Below are positions 1 through 6,283 of a stretch of DNA of 8,217 nt, one piece after another (the first letter of the stretch is position 1; the number at the start of each line of letters is the position of its first letter). A program made the translations under genes and the position numbers. The DNA comes from Tannerellaceae bacterium. GTDB lineage: Bacteria; Bacteroidota; Bacteroidia; Bacteroidales; Tannerellaceae. The stretch spans positions 1-8,217 of the forward strand of contig JAIRZN010000117.1 of the NCBI GenBank assembly GCA_031267205.1, in the 5' to 3' direction. The notes beneath the pieces are model-generated. The model made no database searches, was not told the DNA's origin, and saw only the letters and a program-made list of their open reading frames with translations.

Positions 1-61
1 AAAATCTCAACGCACTGCCCACGCCGCCGCCAATACCTGCAATAACCAACTGTTTTACCAT
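1..61 (-). CDS. crcB: CrcB fluoride channel, N-terminal fragment (cut by window edge)
   Basis: Read on the minus strand from an ATG at 61-59, the 20 visible codons begin MVKQLVIAGIGGGVGSALR and run off the window edge. A short hydrophobic start followed by GIGGGVGSxLR is the hallmark N-terminus of CrcB/Fluc, a small inner-membrane protein that forms dimeric fluoride export channels and protects cells from fluoride. The Gly-rich stretch and the Arg belong to the first membrane helix of the family. The start is well supported: TCCTCC at 70-75 reads GGAGGA on the minus strand, 8 bases before the ATG, and a Bacteroidetes-type promoter lies just beyond. No fluoride riboswitch is visible in the short leader. 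Only the N-terminus can be seen, so the identity rests on one motif. Confidence 0.8.
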   Translation of the reverse strand, partial: MVKQLVIAGIGGGVGSALRF

Positions 62-69
62 AAATCAAG

Positions 70-75
70 TCCTCC
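70..75 (-). promoter_or_regulatory. Ribosome binding site of crcB
   Basis: Read on the minus strand this is GGAGGA, 8 bases before the crcB ATG. It is the strongest Shine-Dalgarno match in the window, and it fixes the crcB start in a genome where most starts lack such a site. Confidence 0.7.
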
Positions 76-90
76 GTAGTGTTACAACGC

Positions 91-120
91 CAAAGATAAT
101 TCAATTTGATTGTTTTCAAA
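91..120 (-). promoter_or_regulatory. Promoter of crcB (Bacteroidetes type)
   Basis: On the minus strand, bases 98-91 read TATCTTTG, an exact match to the Bacteroidetes -7 box TAnnTTTG. TTTG at 120-117 lies 18 bases upstream and fits the -33 element, one base short of the usual 19-21 gap. Transcription would start near base 84, giving a leader of about 20 bases that holds the GGAGGA site. The -33 element touches the first base of the 41-bp repeat array, so proteins bound to the array could affect this promoter. That last point is inference. Confidence 0.65.
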
Positions 121-348
121 CTTGCAAACATGTTTGAAAGCTTGCCTGAGTCAATTTGGAACTTGCAAACATGTTTGAAAGCTTGCCTGAATCAATTTGG
201 AACTTGCAAACATGTTTGAAAGCTTGCCTGAATCAATTTGGAACTTGCAAACATGTTTGAAAGCTTGCCTGAGTCAATTTGGAACTTGCAAACATGTTTG
301 AAAGCTTGCCTGAGTCGATTTGGAACTTGCAAACATGTTTGAAAGCTT
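120..348. repeat. Six-copy 41-bp tandem repeat with a palindromic core
   Basis: Units begin at 120, 161, 202, 243, 284 and 325, exactly 41 bases apart. The first five are full length; the sixth is cut after 24 bases (325-348). The first 30 bases are identical in the full units. Differences are confined to a G/A change at unit position 31 (G in units 1, 4 and 5; A in units 2 and 3) and one A-to-G change in unit 5 (TCGATTT instead of TCAATTT). Each unit contains the perfect 12-bp palindrome CAAACATGTTTG, extendable to a 20-bp near-palindrome CTTGCAAACATGTTTGAAAG with one mismatched pair, and overlapping AAGCTT. The period is not a multiple of three and the units hold no TA dinucleotide, so they are neither a coding repeat nor a set of promoters. 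There are no variable spacers, so it is not a CRISPR array. The function is unknown. Possibilities are a multi-site operator, a nucleoid protein binding array or a recent slippage expansion. Confidence 0.9.
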
Positions 349-491
349 CGAGTGGTTTTGGCGGGTGTTTTTTACAAAAAAGAGTTCTTGAAAATGGGGA
401 AGGGGACGGGGGATAAAAATGGCGGCTGTCTTTGTGGTTGGAGGGCGGCTGATAATTCGAAATGGTTTACGAGGGCGGCGTCCTGTTTTGT
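349..491. other. Intergenic stretch with no supported gene
   Basis: This stretch follows the repeat array and precedes the promoter of the first SGNH gene. It is G-rich on the plus strand around 395-460. The only notable reading frame is 394-510 (38 codons, plus strand), which has no ribosome binding site, no promoter and no recognisable composition, so it is not called. No hairpin terminator or RNA gene was recognised. Confidence 0.5.
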
Positions 492-523
492 TTTGGAAAA
501 CATGCAATAAGGTTGTACTTTTG
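492..523 (+). promoter_or_regulatory. Promoter of the SGNH-SGNH-MBOAT operon
   Basis: TACTTTTG at 516-523 matches the Bacteroidetes -7 box TAnnTTTG exactly, and TTTG at 492-495 lies 20 bases upstream, which is the consensus gap for the -33 element. With the final G at about -7, transcription should start near base 530, essentially on the ATG at 529 (or the second ATG at 532). That predicts a leaderless or almost leaderless mRNA. Confidence 0.65.
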
Positions 524-528
524 CAGGC

Positions 529-1989
529 ATGATGGAAAATGATAACAACTTCAACCGGTTACTCCTCCTCTTATTGATCACGCTGGTTATCTGCGCCGGC
601 TTATATGGGTTGCCGGAAACAATATTCAGACATAAAATCAAAAAGGTGGACATCTTCGCCGATATTCGCGTGGACGGTGATGCGGGGGCAACGGCGCTCG
701 ATTCGCTTCGTATGCAGTTGGCCGACGCCGGGGATGGGGAGCCTTTCGTAGAAGAGAGCGATTCGACGGAGTCGTTGCCGGCGGGCGCAGTTGAGGCAGA
801 GGTTGTCGACTCGCTGTCCGTTTCAATCGCACGCCGTGATTCCATCAGTCGCATCATGAGCGCTGCTAAGGGCATTTCCGACCCTAAGGGCGAGAGGATA
901 GAAGATTATTCGCCGTCGCATACGGGTATGCAACGCTTCTTTTCGGCCCTGAACCATAGCCGGACACGTACCGTCAGGATTGCCTTTATGGGTGATTCCT
1001 TTATCGAAGGGGATATTATGGTGGCCGATTTCCGTAGCTCGATGCAACAGGAATTTGGCGGGCACGGAGTAGGCTTTGTGCCTGTTGCAACAACTTCCCC
1101 CCAGTATCGCCCGACTGTAAACCAGCAGACCGAAGGTTGGAAAACTTACTCCATAGTAAATAACAAGGCGCACGGCTATACGCTTTCGGGGATGATGTTT
1201 GAGGCCAAGTCGGAACAGGCCCGGCTTTCTTTCGCTACCACTACGCAGTATGCCGCGCTCAAGAGGGTTAACGCCCTGAAATTCTTATACGACAGGAACG
1301 AAGCGACAACCATGCAGTTTGTTTATAACCTCACCGACACGATCGCCTGCGCCTTGCCTCCGACGCAGACTATAACGCAGTACGAACTCGGCGATACTAT
1401 ATCGGACGGCAGTTTCACTTTCGCTTCTACTGCCGGGTTCCGCGCTGTCGGCCTTGCTTTGGAAGACCGCACGGGCGTCGTCGTCGATAACTATTCGCTC
1501 CGCGGCAACTCCGGCTTAGTGTTCGAACAGTTAGACCCCGCCGTCTGCGCCTCCCTATGCGCCATACGGCCTTACGACCTTATTGTCCTGCAATACGGGC
1601 TGAACGCGATGGACGAGAATATGCTCGACTATGGGTGGTACGGCGCGCGGATGGGCAAGGTCATAAGACATCTCCAGCTTTGCTTCCCTGATACCGACAT
1701 ACTGATGTTCAGCATTCCCGACAGGGCGAACCAATACAACGGCACGTTCGGCACCATGCCTGCCGTGCTCGCCCTGCTGCACACGCAGCGTCAGACGGCG
1801 AGGGCGGCGAGGATTCCTTTCTGGAACATGTTCGGCGCTATGGGGGGCGAAAATAGTATGACCGGCTTCGTAGATAAAGGATGGGCGGGAAAGGATTATA
1901 CTCACCTTACCTTCAGGGGAGGGCGCGAGATAGCCCGCAGTTTCATGAAGGCTTTGATGAGGGAAAAGGAGTTTTATGATGGAATGTAA
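529..1989 (+). CDS. Membrane-anchored SGNH/GDSL-type hydrolase or acyltransferase
   Basis: This 486-residue protein has a short polar N-terminus and one hydrophobic segment (about residues 11-29, LLLLLLITLVICAGLYGL) with no clear cleavage site, so it probably sits in the inner membrane with its body outside the cytoplasm. An acidic, low-complexity linker covers about 64-106. SGNH blocks are visible: GDS at 155-157 with nucleophile Ser157, a block II-like LRGNSG at 324-329, GLN at 357-359 with Asn359, and DYTH at 456-459 giving Asp456 and His459. About 150 residues lie between blocks I and II and look beta-rich, an insertion reminiscent of carbohydrate-binding inserts in peptidoglycan O-acetylesterases of the Ape1/PatB type. 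It overlaps the next SGNH gene by 14 bases and is followed by an MBOAT gene, which points to O-acylation or de-O-acylation of an extracytoplasmic glycan. The substrate is unknown. The start is supported by the membrane segment and promoter, but there is no ribosome binding site. ATG at 532 is equally possible. Confidence 0.85.
   Translation: MMENDNNFNRLLLLLLITLVICAGLYGLPETIFRHKIKKVDIFADIRVDGDAGATALDSLRMQLADAGDGEPFVEESDSTESLPAGAVEAEVVDSLSVSIARRDSISRIMSAAKGISDPKGERIEDYSPSHTGMQRFFSALNHSRTRTVRIAFMGDSFIEGDIMVADFRSSMQQEFGGHGVGFVPVATTSPQYRPTVNQQTEGWKTYSIVNNKAHGYTLSGMMFEAKSEQARLSFATTTQYAALKRVNALKFLYDRNEATTMQFVYNLTDTIACALPPTQTITQYELGDTISDGSFTFASTAGFRAVGLALEDRTGVVVDNYSLRGNSGLVFEQLDPAVCASLCAIRPYDLIVLQYGLNAMDENMLDYGWYGARMGKVIRHLQLCFPDTDILMFSIPDRANQYNGTFGTMPAVLALLHTQRQTARAARIPFWNMFGAMGGENSMTGFVDKGWAGKDYTHLTFRGGREIARSFMKALMREKEFYDGM
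1966..1971 (+). promoter_or_regulatory. Ribosome binding site of the second SGNH gene
   Basis: AAGGAG inside the last codons of the upstream gene. It is 4 bases from the ATG at 1976 and 7 bases from the in-frame ATG at 1979. The spacing favours 1979, which would remove one Met. Being inside the upstream gene, it also suggests translational coupling. Confidence 0.5.
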
Positions 1990-3337
1990 AACTTACGTCT
2001 TCCGCCTTGGGCTTCCGGCGTCTCTTGTCGCCCTGCTTATCAGCATACGTTTGCTTGCCTCCGGTAGCGCGCAAGACGTACAGCCTGCGCCCGGCAAAGC
2101 CCGTGAACTTAACGACACGCTACGGTCGAAGCTGACCTTCGTCGTCGATTCGCTATGCATCGTGTCCGACCCGGAGGCTTCGCTGAATCCTTTCTTTAAC
2201 GCCTTAGACCTGTTGAACGCCGGAGCTGATACGGTTATTTCCATACTGCACCTCGGCGATTCGCACATACAGGCCGGTCATTACAGCGGGCGTACGATGA
2301 GGCTGATGCATCAAAGCTTCGGCAACGCAGGCCGCGGATGGATAGCTCCCTTCAAGATCACACGCTCCAACGAACCCGACGATTACTTCATCACAACGCT
2401 TATCAGGGAATGGACAGCCGGACGGGCCATACAACACCCGCCGCGATCGCCCATAGGCCCCGGCGGTATAGGGATAAAGACGCCCGCCACGTTCGTCAAC
2501 TTCGATATATCAATCACACCCATCAACGGTGCGGGGTACGGCTTCAACCAGGTCATCGTTTACCGTGGCGACAAGTCGATGCCGATGTTGCCGTCAGGCA
2601 AGTCACGCGACGTAGCGCAGGTGTACGACGACAGCCGGAATCTACCGGCGGCATTTAAGATGCTGGCCGATACCATACGTTTCGGCATCCTTTCCGACAC
2701 GCTGAGCCTCCAAAGCACCCGCCGTCAACAGGGGACGGATCTCCTGCTGCCGGCCTCCTCGTTCGACAATCTTTACTACGGCTTCAGCTTATCCAACGGG
2801 CAGCCGGGAGTACTCTATCATTCCGTCGGGGTCAACGGCTCGATGTTTGTCAGCTACACCGACGAGCGCTACGTCGCCATGTTGGCTGAAACCTTCCATC
2901 CCTCGCTCCTGATTATCTCGCTGGGGACGAACGAAAGTTTCGGCAGGCGTTTTACCGCGAACGAGTTTAGGGGACAAGTCGAAGACTTCCTATCGCTCAT
3001 AAGGAAACGCCTTCCGCAAACGGCCATACTGCTGACAACCCCGCCGGAGTGCTATAAGAGAGTTGTGGTAAACAAGCAACGCCGCTATGTCCGTAACGAA
3101 AACACGGAGCGCGTAGCTCGCACGCTCATGCAAATAGCCGCCGACGAAGGCATTGCGTGCTGGGACCTCTTCTCAGCTACGGGCGGCAGGGCATCGTCGA
3201 CGAATTGGTTCAACGGCAAATGGATGGGCCGCGACCGCATACACTTCAACAAGGAAGGGTACGAAGAACAGGGCCTGCTGCTGTTCAAAGCCCTTATAAA
3301 CCTCAAAACGGAAAGAAGGAATGGAAGACCTGATTAA
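1976..3337 (+). CDS. Exported SGNH/GDSL-type protein, partner of MBOAT
   Basis: This 453-residue protein starts with a signal-like segment (about residues 8-28) and a plausible signal peptidase I site after the ASGSA at 28-32, so it is either secreted to the periplasm or anchored. The SGNH blocks are GDSH at 94-97 (nucleophile Ser96), a block II-like GVNGS at 285-289, GTNE at 317-320 (Asn319) and DRIHF at 420-424 (Asp420, His423). It is a diverged paralogue of the gene upstream. The two share GDSxI followed by a spaced FGxxGxG motif, and the C-terminal pattern WxGxDxxHxxxxG ending in KAL. A long insert separates blocks I and II here too. It overlaps the upstream gene by 14 bases and the MBOAT gene by 17, so the three products are probably made together. 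By analogy with PatB and AlgJ/AlgX it may accept the acyl group delivered by the MBOAT and move it onto a glycan, or remove it. Which of these it does cannot be read from the sequence. The start may be ATG 1979 on spacing grounds. Confidence 0.85.
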   Translation: MMECKTYVFRLGLPASLVALLISIRLLASGSAQDVQPAPGKARELNDTLRSKLTFVVDSLCIVSDPEASLNPFFNALDLLNAGADTVISILHLGDSHIQAGHYSGRTMRLMHQSFGNAGRGWIAPFKITRSNEPDDYFITTLIREWTAGRAIQHPPRSPIGPGGIGIKTPATFVNFDISITPINGAGYGFNQVIVYRGDKSMPMLPSGKSRDVAQVYDDSRNLPAAFKMLADTIRFGILSDTLSLQSTRRQQGTDLLLPASSFDNLYYGFSLSNGQPGVLYHSVGVNGSMFVSYTDERYVAMLAETFHPSLLIISLGTNESFGRRFTANEFRGQVEDFLSLIRKRLPQTAILLTTPPECYKRVVVNKQRRYVRNENTERVARTLMQIAADEGIACWDLFSATGGRASSTNWFNGKWMGRDRIHFNKEGYEEQGLLLFKALINLKTERRNGRPD

Positions 3338-4898
3338 CGAACTATTGCACAAGGTCGACTTGCCGGCCCTCGTTCCCCAACTGTCGTGGCATAAGCTGTG
3401 CGAAGAGTTTATGTACCGCCCCGAAGCGCCGATGCTTTTCAGCAGCGGCCTGTTCATGTTCCTGTTCATTGCTTTTCTGGCCATTTACATCCCGCTGCGC
3501 AAGCATCTTACGGCGCGCCTGATTTACGTTGTCCTCTTCTCCGTTTTCTTTTACTACAAGAGCAGCGGGTTGTGGTTCGTGCTGCTGTTGTGTACGGCTA
3601 CGTCGGACTTTATCATTGGGCGGCGACTGTCGCTCACCGTATCCCGGCCTGTGCGCAAGCTACTCGTGGCCGTGAGCCTCTGCGTCAATTTGGGGATGCT
3701 GGCCTACTTCAAGTACTTCAACTTCATCGTCGACGCCTTCGTCCGCCTCGGACACGAAGTCGGCCACCTGCTGGGAATGACGGAGCTGGAAGCCTTGGCC
3801 TTCGAGCCAGCCGACATATTCCTGCCCGTCGGGATATCCTTCTTCACCTTCCAGTCGCTCAGTTACATTATTGAGATATACCGTCGCCGGATAGATCCGG
3901 TGTACCGCTGGATAGACTATATCTTCTACGTCTCTTTCTTCCCGCAATTAGTAGCCGGCCCCATCGTCAGAGCGCGAGAGTTCATACCCCAGATATACCG
4001 CACGCCCTCGCTCAGCCGCGCCCACTTCGGCGAAGGGCTGTTCCTTATAATATGCGGGCTGATCAAGAAGGCGGTCATATCCGACTATATCAGCCTCAAC
4101 TTTGTCGACCGGATCTTCGACGCTCCCCTGCTCTATACCGGTCTGGAGAACCTTATTGGCGTCTACGGCTACGCTCTCCAGATATACTGCGACTTTTCGG
4201 GCTATTCCGACATGGCCATCGGCCTCGCCCTGTTGCTTGGTTTCCGCTTCAGCATGAACTTCGATTCGCCTTACTGCTCGGCCAGCATAACGGAATTTTG
4301 GCGACGCTGGCACATCTCCCTCTCGTCCTGGCTGAGGGACTATCTCTACATCTCACTCGGCGGCAACCGCAAAGGGCGGCTCCGCACCTACGTCAACCTG
4401 CTGCTGACCATGCTTCTCGGCGGCCTCTGGCACGGAGCCTCGATGAGATTTATCCTCTGGGGAGGCATACACGGCGTAGCGCTGGCAGTCGATAAGTTTC
4501 TTATGGGACGCTTCCGCAAATCACGGCGCGAGGGCGCGAAGCTAAACCCCGTCCGTCGTCTGGCCGGTATCCTGATTACGTTTCACGTAGTATGCTTCGG
4601 ATGGATATTCTTTCGCGCCGACTCAATGCAGACGACCTGGGATATTCTGAACCGCATAGCCTTAGACTTTCATCCGGAGATACTCCCCCAGTTTGTCGAA
4701 GGCTACAAGACCGTCGTTGCACTTATGCTCGCCGGATACCTCTTTCACTTCATGCCACGCCGCGTCGAAGGATTGATGCAGAGCATCGTCACCCGTTCGC
4801 CCCTCCTGGTGCAGGCAATAATACTTGTCGCCGTCATCTTCGTCATCGTACAGATGAAAAGCGCCGGCGTACAACCCTTCATATACTTCCAGTTCTGA
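3321..4898 (+). CDS. MBOAT family membrane O-acyltransferase (AlgI/DltB type)
   Basis: This 525-residue polytopic membrane protein is of the usual length for AlgI/PatA/DltB-type MBOATs. Hydrophobic helices run through most of the chain, beginning near residue 40. Family signatures are clear: SFFTFQSLSYIIEIYRR at 173-189, FPQLVAGPIVR at 207-217, DFSGYSDMAIG at 291-301, FWRRWHISLSSWLRDYLY at 326-343 and LGGLWHGAS at 366-374. The two conserved histidines are His331 and His371. The C-terminus ends QPFIYFQF, a common ending in this subfamily. Such proteins transfer acyl groups, usually acetyl, from a cytoplasmic donor across the membrane to an extracytoplasmic polymer or an SGNH partner. The two SGNH genes directly upstream fit that role. 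The gene overlaps its neighbour by 17 bases; AAGGA directly touches the ATG, a poor spacing, so coupling is likely. A later start at ATG 3411 (Met31) is possible, but the preceding residues resemble a normal amphipathic N-terminus. The target polymer is not known. Confidence 0.93.
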   Translation: MEDLINELLHKVDLPALVPQLSWHKLCEEFMYRPEAPMLFSSGLFMFLFIAFLAIYIPLRKHLTARLIYVVLFSVFFYYKSSGLWFVLLLCTATSDFIIGRRLSLTVSRPVRKLLVAVSLCVNLGMLAYFKYFNFIVDAFVRLGHEVGHLLGMTELEALAFEPADIFLPVGISFFTFQSLSYIIEIYRRRIDPVYRWIDYIFYVSFFPQLVAGPIVRAREFIPQIYRTPSLSRAHFGEGLFLIICGLIKKAVISDYISLNFVDRIFDAPLLYTGLENLIGVYGYALQIYCDFSGYSDMAIGLALLLGFRFSMNFDSPYCSASITEFWRRWHISLSSWLRDYLYISLGGNRKGRLRTYVNLLLTMLLGGLWHGASMRFILWGGIHGVALAVDKFLMGRFRKSRREGAKLNPVRRLAGILITFHVVCFGWIFFRADSMQTTWDILNRIALDFHPEILPQFVEGYKTVVALMLAGYLFHFMPRRVEGLMQSIVTRSPLLVQAIILVAVIFVIVQMKSAGVQPFIYFQF

Positions 4899-4976
4899 CA
4901 ATCGCCAAGACAAGACAGCGACTATAGATCGGTTGGGTGATATTGCTTTGCAGAAGCCCAATCTGTTTGCGCAGAA

Positions 4977-5040
4977 GAGCCGCATGAGAGGAGACTTTAG
5001 CGTATGGTTTCGTGAGAGGCTTACATATAAGATTCACTCC
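4977..5040 (+). mobile_element. Degenerate group II intron 3' end (domain V, possibly VI)
   Basis: Bases 4977-5010 align base for base with the 34-nt domain V of bacterial group II introns. The 5' arm starts GAGCCG with the catalytic AGC triad, the tetraloop is GAGA, and the 3' arm reads GTATGGTTT against the usual GTACGGTTC. The pairing is mostly kept but decayed: a C-A mismatch in the lower stem, extra G-U pairs, and a broken base pair below the tetraloop. It is followed by CGTGAGAGGCTTAC, which is the normal continuation after domain V. Then a weak hairpin at 5012-5037 (GTGA with TCAC outside, CTTA with TAAG inside) could be a domain VI remnant. No intron-encoded reverse transcriptase lies nearby, so this is a relic, not an active intron. 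The domain V consensus is from memory; a covariance model search would settle it. Confidence 0.55.
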
Positions 5041-5179
5041 AGCTCCTTATAAACTTTGTATACTGCAAAACAAATGCACACATGTGCAGCACAAAAGACA
5101 CTATCTTTATGCACGTCAAGCCTACATGTTTTTTATATCAATAGAAATTAAATGTTTAATGAATAAAAAAAACTAAGGC
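5041..5179. other. AT-rich intergenic stretch
   Basis: This stretch lies between the intron relic and the terminator and holds no supported gene. A short inverted repeat, TGCACA and TGTGCA, sits at 5075-5088 with a 2-base centre. A -7-like TATCTTTA at 5102-5109 has no matching -33. The end is very A-rich (5164-5172). Confidence 0.4.
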
Positions 5180-5185
5180 ATGAAT

Positions 5186-5232
5186 AATGGGCTTGACTCT
5201 TCACAGAAGGGAGAAGAGACCTGCCCATTTTT
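5186..5232 (+). terminator. Hairpin with T-run, probable terminator before ruvX
   Basis: Outer stem AATGGGC (5186-5192) pairs with GCCCATT (5223-5229). Inner stem CTCTTC (5197-5202) pairs with GAAGAG (5213-5218). The two stems are separated by a 4-by-4 internal loop, with a 10-base apical loop. Five T residues (5228-5232) follow, and an A-run lies upstream, so it may work in both directions. It would stop transcripts coming from the MBOAT operon. Its internal loop makes it an imperfect rho-independent terminator. Confidence 0.5.
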
Positions 5233-5241
5233 ATCCACCTA

Positions 5242-5272
5242 TGTGATATTACGGCTTTATCATGTACATTTG
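5242..5272 (+). promoter_or_regulatory. Promoter of the ruvX operon
   Basis: TACATTTG at 5265-5272 is an exact Bacteroidetes -7 box. The -33 region is weaker: TGTG at 5242-5245, 19 bases upstream, in place of TTTG. The predicted start of transcription is near 5279, on the ruvX ATG itself, so a leaderless message is expected. Confidence 0.6.
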
Positions 5273-5278
5273 CACCCA

Positions 5279-5701
5279 ATGGGAAGGATAATGGCAATAG
5301 ACTATGGACGCAAACGCTCCGGATTAGCAGTAACGGACACTCTGCAAATCATTGCCGGCGGGTTGGCTACGGTTTCGAGCAATGAGTTGCTCGATTACAT
5401 CAGCGCTTATGTTGCACGCGAACCGGTAGACCTTCTGATCGTGGGCTTTCCCGTGCAAATGAATAACGAAGCGTCCGAAAACATGAAGTACGTAGAGAAC
5501 TTTGTCGCCCGTTTAAAACATTCGCTACCGGACATCCCCGCACAATATTACGACGAGCGTTTCACCTCCCTGATGGCCCGGAGAGCCATGATAGACGGAG
5601 GACTGGGGAAAAAGAAACGGCGGAACAAAGCATTGATAGACGAAATAAGCGCAGTCATCATTCTACAATCTTACTTAGAAAGCAAAAAACAAAACATATA
5701 A
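5279..5701 (+). CDS. ruvX: RuvX/YqgF family nuclease (pre-16S rRNA processing, putative Holliday junction resolvase)
   Basis: From the ATG at 5279 the protein has 140 residues, the normal size of the YqgF/RuvX family, and begins MGRIMAIDYGRKRSGLAVTD, the standard family start with catalytic Asp8. Other motifs are IVGFPVQMNNEAS (54-66), YDERFTS (91-97, with an acidic pair at 92-93) and ALIDEISAVIILQSYL (118-133, with Asp121). These acidic residues form an RNase H-like active site. Family members act in 5' maturation of 16S rRNA and have been proposed to cut Holliday junctions. An in-frame ATG at 5180 would add 33 residues, but that stretch contains a terminator-like hairpin and the promoter, and has no family similarity, so it is rejected. 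ATG 5291 has a GGAAGGA upstream but would remove part of the conserved first strand. The gene is 3 bases upstream of def, an arrangement familiar in Bacteroidales. Confidence 0.92.
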   Translation: MGRIMAIDYGRKRSGLAVTDTLQIIAGGLATVSSNELLDYISAYVAREPVDLLIVGFPVQMNNEASENMKYVENFVARLKHSLPDIPAQYYDERFTSLMARRAMIDGGLGKKKRRNKALIDEISAVIILQSYLESKKQNI

Positions 5702-5704
5702 TTT

Positions 5705-6262
5705 ATGATTTTACCTGTTTATTTATACGGTCATCCTGTATTAAGGCAAGAAGCAGAGGATGTCCCCACAGATTATCCCGCATTAAAGGAATTGGTTGCA
5801 AATATGCTCGAGACTATGTACCGCGCCGAAGGCGTAGGGCTGGCAGCTCCGCAAGTAGGACTATCCATACGGCTACTCGTGCTCGACGGAGAATCCGTGT
5901 CAAGCGAATTTCGGGAATGTAAAGGCTTCAAACGCGTCATGATCAATCCGGTGATAGAAGAATACAGCGAAGAAGAAGTCACAATGGAAGAAGGATGCCT
6001 GAGCCTGCCCGGTATTCATGAGAAAGTGATTCGCTCCGTACGCATCCGCATAAAATACGCCGACGAGAATTGGACGGAGCACGACGAGACCATCGAAGGT
6101 TTCGCCGCCCGCATCGTACAGCACGAATACGAACACCTCGACGGACACATCTTTATCGACAGTATCTCGCCCATCCGCCGTCAACTCAACAAAGGAAAGT
6201 TGAGCAACATCATCAAAGGGAACACAAACTGCTCCTACAGGACAAAGGCCGTAAGGAAATAA
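5705..6262 (+). CDS. def: Peptide deformylase
   Basis: This 185-residue cytoplasmic metalloenzyme removes the formyl group from the N-terminal Met of new proteins. All three family motifs are intact: GVGLAAPQVG (43-52, with Gln50), EGCLSLP (96-102, with metal ligand Cys98) and HEYEH (140-144, with metal ligands His140 and His144 and catalytic Glu141). The length and the C-terminal KGKLSNIIKG are normal for the Bacteroidetes form. It starts 3 bases after the ruvX stop and has no Shine-Dalgarno sequence, so it is probably co-transcribed and translationally coupled. No defect is visible. Confidence 0.96.
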   Translation: MILPVYLYGHPVLRQEAEDVPTDYPALKELVANMLETMYRAEGVGLAAPQVGLSIRLLVLDGESVSSEFRECKGFKRVMINPVIEEYSEEEVTMEEGCLSLPGIHEKVIRSVRIRIKYADENWTEHDETIEGFAARIVQHEYEHLDGHIFIDSISPIRRQLNKGKLSNIIKGNTNCSYRTKAVRK

Positions 6263-6283
6263 CAACATAAACCATTCAATACC

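Noticed and set aside
125..136. The CAAACATGTTTG palindrome as a site for a named regulator
   Set aside because: It resembles several palindromic operators, but nothing in the window identifies a regulator, so no name is assigned.
120..348. CRISPR-like array
   Set aside because: The whole 41-bp unit repeats without unique spacers, and no cas genes are present.
394..510. 38-codon plus-strand reading frame between the repeats and the operon
   Set aside because: No ribosome binding site or promoter, unusual composition, and it runs into the operon promoter.
4899..5047. Open plus-strand frame reading through the intron relic (residues such as QKPNLFAQKSRMRGDF)
   Set aside because: Its peptide pattern is explained by translation of domain V sequence, and the only ATG is inside the domain V arm.
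5075..5088. Inverted repeat TGCACA/TGTGCA as a terminator or operator
   Set aside because: Only six base pairs, no T-run, single copy; it could be chance.
5074..5151. 25-codon frame after the intron relic
   Set aside because: Short, AT-rich, no start signals, no recognisable sequence.
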